From Micromonospora globbae (GTDB lineage Bacteria > Actinomycetota > Actinomycetes > Mycobacteriales > Micromonosporaceae): 64,000 nt of DNA. Shown here piece after piece: positions 58,792 through 64,000 of this stretch (position 1 is its first letter; each line of letters starts with the position of its first letter). The stretch is taken from NCBI RefSeq assembly GCF_003610785.1, contig NZ_RAQQ01000012.1, forward strand, positions 142,967-206,966, in the 5' to 3' direction. The notes below the pieces were generated by a model, which was not told where the DNA came from, did not search any database, and worked only from the letters and a program-made list of their open reading frames with translations. The translations under genes and the position numbers were made by a program.

Positions 58792-59991
58792 ATGACGGTC
58801 CGGACGACGCGGCGGGTGTTCCTCTCCGCCGCCACGATGATGGCCGCGGCCCTGGCCGCCACGGCCTGTGGCAGCCCGCAGGACACCGCCTCCGGTGGCG
58901 GCGACAGCGCCGCCCCGGTCAAGGTTGGCCTGGTGTACTCCCAGTCGGGTGCCCTCGCCAGCTACGGGAAGCAGTACATCGAGGGCTTCAGGGCCGGTCT
59001 CGAGTACGCGACCAAGGGCACCAACAAGGTCGGCGACCGGACGATCGAGATCACCGAGGTCGACGACGCCGGCGACCCGGCGAAGGCGGTCTCCGCGGCC
59101 AAGGACCTCATCGGCAAGGGCGTCAAGATCCTCGCGGGCTCCACGGCCTCCGGTGTGGCGCTCCAGGTCGCCCCGATCGCGGCGCAGAACAAGGTCCTCT
59201 TCATCTCCGGGCCCGCCGCGACCGACGCGGTGACCGGCGCGAACAAGTACACGTTCCGGTCCGGCCGGCAGTCGTACCAGGACGTGGTGACCGCTCGGTC
59301 GTTCATCGGCGACCCGTCCGGCAAGAAGGTCGTGGTGTTCGCCCAGGACGGCGCCTTCGGCGACGCCAACGAGGCGGCCGTGAAGACCGTCATCGGCGGC
59401 GCCGGCGCGACCGTCAGCAGCGTCCGTGCCCCGGCCAGCGCCACCGAGTTCACGCCGTTCGCGAGCCAGATCAAGGCCGCGAAGCCGGACCTGCTCTTCG
59501 TCGCCTGGGCCGGCACCACCGCCCCGGCCATGTGGCAGACGCTCGACCAGCAGGGCGTGCTCTCGTCCACCACGGTCGTCACCGGCCTGGACATCCGCGC
59601 CTCCTGGCCCACCTTCGGCGCGGCCGGCAACAAGATCTCGTTCCTGTCGCACTACTTCGACGGGGCCAGCGACACCGAGGCCGCCAAGGCGCTGAAGGCG
59701 AAGGTCGGCACCGTCGACCTGTTCCACCCGGACGGTTTCGCGGCCGCCCAGATGGTGGTCCGGGCCGCGCAGGAGGGCGGGGACGACGTCGACAAGATGG
59801 TCACGGCCCTGGAGGGCTGGAGCTTCGACGGGGTCAAGGGCCCGATGACCGTCCGCGCGGAGGACCACGCCCTGCTCCAGCCGATGTACCAGGCCAAGCT
59901 GAGCGGCAGCGGCACCGACTTCACGGCCACCGCCCAGAAGAGCCTCACCGGCGACGAGACCGCGCCGCCGGTCGTGGCGATGAAGGGCTGA
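58792..59991 (+). CDS. Branched-chain amino-acid ABC transporter binding lipoprotein
   Basis: 399 residues. Lipoprotein signal MAAALAATACGSPQ with Cys at about 26. Type-I periplasmic-binding fold (Peripla_BP_6/LivK-like): VKVGLVYSQSGALASYGKQYIEGFRAGLEYA (in parts), ILAGSTASGVALQVAPIAAQNKVLFISGPAATDAVTG, FAQDGAFGDANEAAV. Binds Leu/Ile/Val or another small amide or amino acid; the ligand cannot be told from sequence. GTGGAG precedes the ATG. First gene of a complete Liv operon. Confidence 0.93.
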   Translation: MTVRTTRRVFLSAATMMAAALAATACGSPQDTASGGGDSAAPVKVGLVYSQSGALASYGKQYIEGFRAGLEYATKGTNKVGDRTIEITEVDDAGDPAKAVSAAKDLIGKGVKILAGSTASGVALQVAPIAAQNKVLFISGPAATDAVTGANKYTFRSGRQSYQDVVTARSFIGDPSGKKVVVFAQDGAFGDANEAAVKTVIGGAGATVSSVRAPASATEFTPFASQIKAAKPDLLFVAWAGTTAPAMWQTLDQQGVLSSTTVVTGLDIRASWPTFGAAGNKISFLSHYFDGASDTEAAKALKAKVGTVDLFHPDGFAAAQMVVRAAQEGGDDVDKMVTALEGWSFDGVKGPMTVRAEDHALLQPMYQAKLSGSGTDFTATAQKSLTGDETAPPVVAMKG

Positions 59992-59994
59992 CCC

Positions 59995-60738
59995 GTGCTC
60001 GCCACCCGCGGTCTGACCTGGCGGATCGGTGAGGTCGCCATCGTCGACGGCGTCTACCTCGACCTGGAGCCCGGGGAGTTCCTCGGCGTGATCGGGCCGA
60101 ACGGCGCCGGCAAGACCTCGCTGTTCAACCTGATCACCGGCCTGCGCCGGGCCACGGAGGGCCGGATCCTCCTCGACGGGGAGGACATCACCTCCCTGCC
60201 GCCGCACCGGCGGGCCCGGCTCGGGCTCGGCCGTACCTTCCAGGCGTCGTCGGTCTTCGGCTCGCTCAGCGTGCGGGAGAACGTCCGGCTGGCCGTACAG
60301 GCGCACCGTGGGGGCTCGATGAAGCTGTGGCGGCGGGCGGCGGCCGACCGGGAGGTGGCCGCCGCCGCCGACGCGGCGCTCGACCGGGTCGGCCTCTCCC
60401 ACCGGGGTACGGCGCTCGCCGGCACCCTGGCCCACGGCGAGAAGCGCAAGCTGGAGATCGCCCTGCTGCTCGCCGGCGAACCGCGGGTGATGCTGCTCGA
60501 CGAGCCGATGGCCGGGGTCAGCGCCGAGGACGTGCCGGAACTGGTGACGGTGATCCGCTCGCTGACCGGGGAGAGCGGGCGGACGGTGCTCATGGTGGAG
60601 CACCACATGGACGTGATCCTGGAGCTGGCCGACCGCATCGCCGTGATGCACCACGGCGCGCTGCTCGCCTGCGACACCCCGGAGACGGTGATGGCCAACG
60701 CCACCGTGCAGGAGGCATACCTGGGGGAGTCGCTGTGA
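59995..60738 (+). CDS. livG: Liv ABC transporter ATPase, LivG type
   Basis: 247 residues. Walker A IGPNGAGKTSLFNLITG (about 37-53), LivG-specific GLGRTFQASSVFGSLSVRENV, signature-equivalent GTLAHGEKRKLEIALLLA, Walker B RVMLLDEPMAGVS, and the H-loop LMVEHHMD. GTG start 3 bases after the previous stop. Powers import with LivF. Confidence 0.95.
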   Translation: MLATRGLTWRIGEVAIVDGVYLDLEPGEFLGVIGPNGAGKTSLFNLITGLRRATEGRILLDGEDITSLPPHRRARLGLGRTFQASSVFGSLSVRENVRLAVQAHRGGSMKLWRRAAADREVAAAADAALDRVGLSHRGTALAGTLAHGEKRKLEIALLLAGEPRVMLLDEPMAGVSAEDVPELVTVIRSLTGESGRTVLMVEHHMDVILELADRIAVMHHGALLACDTPETVMANATVQEAYLGESL

Positions 60739-60797
60739 GCGCGGGGAACGAGCCGGGTTCGCGAGTCCCGCGGTCGCGAACGAAAGGCGGCTCGGTG

Positions 60798-61562
60798 ATG
60801 GAACCCGTTCTCAGCGTCGAGGATCTGTCGGTCCGGATCGCCGGGCTGCACATCCTCCAGGGGGTGTCGTTCACCGTCGCCCCGACGGGCGTGACCGTGC
60901 TGCTCGGCCGCAACGGCGTCGGCAAGACGACCACGCTGCGCGCGATCGTCGGGCTGACGCCGCGGGGCGGCGAGGTGCGCGGGACGATCCGCATGGGCGC
61001 GCAGAGCCTGCTCGCCCGCCCCACCTACCGGCTGGTCCGCGGCGGGCTCGGCTACGTGCCGGAGGACCGGTGCGTGTTCGCCGGCCTCACCGTCGCGGAG
61101 AACCTGCGGCTCGCCGAACGGCGAGGCACCACCCCGGCGTACGACAAGGTCTTCGCGCTCTTCCCGGAGCTGCAGCGGCGGGCGCGGCAACGCGCCGGCT
61201 CGCTCTCCGGCGGACAGCAGCAGATGCTCGCCATCGGCCGGGTGCTGCTCAACGACAACCGGCTGCTGCTCGTCGACGAGCCGACCAAGGGACTGGCGCC
61301 GAAGGTGGTCACCGAGGTGACCGAGGTGCTGGAACGGGTCGCGGAATCCGTGCCGGTACTGCTGGTCGAGCAGAACCTCGCGGTGGTCCGGCGACTCGCC
61401 CGGGACGCGGTGGTGCTGGCCGCCGGGCAGGTCGCCTGGACCGGTGACGCGCAGGAACTGCTGCTGGAGACGGCGCTCACGAAGTCCCTGCTCGGCGTGG
61501 GCAGCGGCGATTCGCACCACGGGCCGGGCCGGGTCGCCGCGGCGGGGAAGGACGCGCACTGA
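60798..61562 (+). CDS. livF: Liv ABC transporter ATPase, LivF type
   Basis: 254 residues from ATG 60798 (GAAAGG about 10 bases upstream); a GTG at 60735 overlapping the livG stop would add 21 residues. Walker A LLGRNGVGKTTTLRAIVG, LGYVPEDRCVFAGLTVAENL, signature SLSGGQQQMLAIGRVLL, Walker B LLLVDEPTKGLAP, H-loop change LLVEQNLAVV (Gln-Asn in place of His, normal for LivF). A hydrophilic tail of about 25 residues follows. The livH start is at its stop. Confidence 0.94.
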   Translation: MEPVLSVEDLSVRIAGLHILQGVSFTVAPTGVTVLLGRNGVGKTTTLRAIVGLTPRGGEVRGTIRMGAQSLLARPTYRLVRGGLGYVPEDRCVFAGLTVAENLRLAERRGTTPAYDKVFALFPELQRRARQRAGSLSGGQQQMLAIGRVLLNDNRLLLVDEPTKGLAPKVVTEVTEVLERVAESVPVLLVEQNLAVVRRLARDAVVLAAGQVAWTGDAQELLLETALTKSLLGVGSGDSHHGPGRVAAAGKDAH

Positions 61563-62452
61563 TGGGCACCGTGATCCTGTTGGCGCTGACCGGGCTGGGC
61601 CTGGCGGCGCTCTACTTCCTGGTGGCCTCCGGGCTCTCCCTCGTGTTCGGCCTGGCCGACGTGCTCAACTTCGCGCACGGGCTGTTCCTCGGCGTGGGCG
61701 CGTACGCGACCTGGTGGGCGGCCGGGAACCTGCCCGGCGCCGGGCCGGACGGGTTCGGCTTCGTGCTCGCGGTGGCCTTCGGTGTCGCCGCCGGCACGCT
61801 GGTGGCCGTGCTCGTCGAGCTGGTGCTGATCCGCCCGCTCTACTCCCGGACCATCGAGCAGGTGCTCGTCACGGTCGGCCTGTCGCTGGCCGGGGTGGCG
61901 CTGCTCCAGGCCACCTGGGGCGCGGACGCCCGGCCGTTCCCGCGTCCGGAGTGGACACGCGGGGTGACCGGGATCCTCGGCGCGCAGGTACCCAACGGTG
62001 GGCTGCTGCTGATCGTCGCGGCGGTGCTGGTGCTCGGCGCGCTGCTCGCGTTCCTCCAGTGGACCCGCTACGGCCTGGTGATCCGCGCCGGCGTGGAGAA
62101 CCGGGAGATGGTGACCGCGCTCGGCATCGACGTCCGGAAGTCGTTCACGCTCGTCTTCGCGATCGGCGGGGCCGCCGCCGCGCTGGCCGGGGCGCTCGGC
62201 GGGGTCTACTTCGGCACCGTCTCGCCCGGGCAGGGCAGCTCCCTGCTGATCTTCGCGTTCATCGTGGTGGTGATCGGCGGGATGGGCTCGGTGCTCGGGT
62301 CCGCGTACGCGGCGGTCGCGGTCGGCCTGCTGCAACAGTTCGTCAACTACTACGGCACGTCCGGCCTGGGCGACATCTGCGTGGTCGGGCTGCTGGCCGT
62401 GGTGCTGCTGCTCCGCCCGCAGGGCATCGCCGGAAAGGTGGCAACGGCATGA
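61562..62452 (+). CDS. livH: Liv ABC transporter permease, LivH type
   Basis: 296 residues, eight or so membrane helices. First helix region LYFLVASGLSLVFGLADVLNFAHGLFLGVGAYATW is the LivH/UrtB signature, with ENREMVTALGIDVRKSFTLVFAIGGAAAALAGALGG the ATPase-contact loop. Starts in the livF stop (1-base overlap) and overlaps livM by 4 bases. Confidence 0.95.
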   Translation: MGTVILLALTGLGLAALYFLVASGLSLVFGLADVLNFAHGLFLGVGAYATWWAAGNLPGAGPDGFGFVLAVAFGVAAGTLVAVLVELVLIRPLYSRTIEQVLVTVGLSLAGVALLQATWGADARPFPRPEWTRGVTGILGAQVPNGGLLLIVAAVLVLGALLAFLQWTRYGLVIRAGVENREMVTALGIDVRKSFTLVFAIGGAAAALAGALGGVYFGTVSPGQGSSLLIFAFIVVVIGGMGSVLGSAYAAVAVGLLQQFVNYYGTSGLGDICVVGLLAVVLLLRPQGIAGKVATA

Positions 62453-63576
62453 CCGAGGTGAAGAGCCCGGAGGTACCCGCGCCGCCCGCCGCGGTGCCCG
62501 CCGAGCTGGCGCCGGAGCGGGGCGGGTGGCAGCGCGTACGCCCGTTCCTGCCGCTGGTCGCGCTGGTCGTCGCGGCGATCCTGCCGTACTCGACGGTGCA
62601 GCTGCCCGGGGTCTTCGAGGGACCGCTGAACTCGCCCGGCACCCTGCAACTGCTCGCCGTCTGCCTGATCTTCGGCGGGCTGGCCGCCGGTTACGACCTG
62701 CTCTTCGGGCGGACCGGGATGCTCTCGTTCGGGCACGCGCTCTACTTCGCGGCCGGCGTGTACGGCACCGACATCCTCGTCACGAAGGCGGGGCTGCCGC
62801 TGTGGCAGGCCGCGCTGCTCACGGTCACCGGCGGGACCGTCCTCGCCGCGCTGCTCGGCGCGGTGGCGCTGCGGACGGTCGGCATCGCGTTCGCCATGGT
62901 GACGCTGGCGTTCGCGCAGGTCGCGGCGATTCTCGTGGCCCGCGACTTCGGCGGGCTCACCGGCGGTGAGGAGGGTCTGCCGCTGGACGTCTCCGGCCTG
63001 CCGGACGCGCTGGTGGGCGTCGCCAACACGGTGAACCTCTACTGGCTGGCGCTGGCGTACCTGGCCCTCGTCGTCCTCGTGGTGCACCGGGTGAGCGGCT
63101 CGCCGACCGGGCGGGTGCTCGCGGGGCTGCGCGACGACGAGCGGCGGATCGGCGTGCTCGGGCTCGACCCGTACCGCTACAAGCTGGTGGCGTTCACGCT
63201 GGCCGGCGGGCTCGCCTCGGCGGGCGGGGTGGTCTACTGCCTGATCGTCGGCGGCGCGTCGCCGCACATCACCTCGTCGGAGCTGACCCTGTCGCTGCTG
63301 GTCATGGTGGTGCTCGGCGGGCCGGGCACGCGGTGGGGGCCGGTGCTCGGCGGCATCCTCTACATGTACCTGGACCACCGGCTCACCGCGTTCGGCACCT
63401 CCGACGCGGTCGACGCGCTGCCCGCGGTGCTCAGCCGCCCACTGTCCCAGCCGCTCTTCGTCCTCGGGACGATCTTCATCCTGGCCGTCTACTTCTTCCC
63501 GGGCGGCCTGGCCAGCCTGACGTCCCGCCTGACCCCCCTCCGCCGAGCCCTCCGCCTCCCCTCCTCCCGCCCCTGA
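62449..63576 (+). CDS. livM: Liv ABC transporter permease, LivM type
   Basis: 375 residues, ATG overlapping the livH stop. N-terminal 30 residues hydrophilic, then eight to ten helices: GGLAAGYDLLFGRTGMLSFGHALYFAAGVYGT is the LivM signature and GLRDDERRIGVLGLDPYRYKLVAFTLAGGLASAGGVVYCLIVG (in parts) the coupling loop. Forms the membrane channel with LivH. Last gene of the operon; followed by CCGCTTCCTGCC-type tandem repeats (63590-63645). Confidence 0.95.
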   Translation: MTEVKSPEVPAPPAAVPAELAPERGGWQRVRPFLPLVALVVAAILPYSTVQLPGVFEGPLNSPGTLQLLAVCLIFGGLAAGYDLLFGRTGMLSFGHALYFAAGVYGTDILVTKAGLPLWQAALLTVTGGTVLAALLGAVALRTVGIAFAMVTLAFAQVAAILVARDFGGLTGGEEGLPLDVSGLPDALVGVANTVNLYWLALAYLALVVLVVHRVSGSPTGRVLAGLRDDERRIGVLGLDPYRYKLVAFTLAGGLASAGGVVYCLIVGGASPHITSSELTLSLLVMVVLGGPGTRWGPVLGGILYMYLDHRLTAFGTSDAVDALPAVLSRPLSQPLFVLGTIFILAVYFFPGGLASLTSRLTPLRRALRLPSSRP

Positions 63577-63645
63577 CCCCCGCCCGTGCCGCTTCCCGCG
63601 CCGCTTCCTGCCCCGCTCCCTGCCCCGCTTCCTGCCCGGCTTCCT

Positions 63646-63680
63646 GTCGATCATGAGGTTATCGCCGCGACACGCCGGGC
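63646..63680. repeat. Half of an intergenic palindrome (copy C), right arm missing
   Basis: 35 bases matching the left half of palindrome B at 30 positions, including an exact GCGACACGCCG. Where copy B goes on to its right arm, this copy runs into the IS30 element's end. Confidence 0.6.
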
Positions 63681-63704
63681 GGCGTCAAGTGGTGAGTGCA
63701 ATTG

Positions 63705-64000
63705 TTAGGGCGTGATGAGTTCGGCTAGTCGCTGGGCTGGGGTGGCCCAGCCCAGTGTCTGGCGGGGTCGGGTGTTCAGTTCGTGGGCGACCTCGTCCAG
63801 GCCGGTCTGGTCGATGGTGCGGAAGTCGTAGCTGCCTTTGGGGAAGTACTGGCGTAGCAGCCCGTTGGTGTTTTCGTTGGTGCCGCGTTGCCAGGGGCTG
63901 TGCGGGTCACAGAAGTAGACCGGGCAGCCGGTGGCGACGGTGAACACCGGGTGGGTGGCCATTTCCACGCCTTGGTCCCAGGCCAGCGAGCGGCGTAGGT
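63705..64000 (-). mobile_element. IS30-family transposase, C-terminal part, cut by the window end
   Basis: About 98 codons of the minus strand, open to base 64000. The visible part has LAWDQGVEMATHP (catalytic-domain Asp) and VYFCDPHSPWQRGTNENTNGLLRQYFPKG, the IS30 DDE signature with the C-terminal Glu in NEN. It ends ELNTRPRQTLGWATPAQRLAELITP, also typical. Its left boundary lies about 63680-63704, inside or next to an intergenic palindrome. The element continues to the right, so whether it is intact is unknown. Confidence 0.93.

Overview
The window is very GC-rich (low-to-mid 70s percent by eye), with many GTG starts, dense 4-base gene overlaps and GC-rich third codon positions. This fits an actinomycete; a Micromonospora-like organism is my best guess, inferred from gene content and not proven. 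Gene order in the first 19 kb matches, from memory, blocks conserved in Streptomyces (bdtA, bldN/rsbN, rex-hemACDB) and Mycobacterium (Rv0500A to Rv0512). This part is therefore core chromosome.

Layout. 1-933: end of a zinc metallopeptidase. 1407-5251: small HTH protein (BdtA-like), 33-residue ribosomal protein bS22, SDR protein, acyltransferase and HAD phosphatase. 5352-7642: anti-sigma RsbN-like protein and the developmental ECF sigma factor BldN with its long N-terminal extension. 8224-12861: acyl-CoA ligase, glutaredoxin-like protein, HAD hydrolase and a two-component pair. 13314-18988: redox repressor Rex with a near-perfect Rex operator, then hemA-hemC-hemD-hemB. 18939-21444: efflux pump and FMN reductase, transcribed away from a short SoxR-like MerR regulator through a 19-bp-spacer promoter. 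21470-31865: acetyltransferase, lytic transglycosylase, zinc-ribbon protein, cyclase/ATPase regulator, secreted phospholipase A2, glycosidase-like protein and amino-acid permease.

31992-38931 is an arabinan/arabinoxylan utilisation locus: GH51 arabinofuranosidase, sugar ABC importer and GH43 lipoprotein in one operon, facing a LacI regulator across a pair of operators. 39099-43763 holds a BON-methyltransferase fusion, a small DUF4177-like protein, an ABC-F ATPase, a ROK kinase, a TPR protein and an Smr protein. 43767-50649 holds an M28 membrane peptidase and a signalling operon (REC-SpoIIE phosphatase, CHASE3 kinase, receiver, inositol-phosphatase-like protein). 50834-57214 holds a LAS-type cell-wall peptidase, a spermidine-synthase fusion, a Ser/Thr kinase ending in a CBM2-like domain and the KtrAB potassium system. 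57697-63576 holds a one-domain GntR regulator, tiny ORFs and a complete branched-chain amino-acid (Liv) ABC operon. The window ends in an IS30-family transposase that appears to interrupt an intergenic palindrome.

No rRNA, tRNA, CRISPR array or phage was seen. The less ordinary signals are the BldN/RsbN regulatory circuit with a candidate BldN-type promoter, the Rex operator, the MerR-type leaderless promoter, kinase-CBM2 and BON-methyltransferase fusions, an apparent ATC start codon, and families of intergenic palindromes, one of them hit by the IS element.
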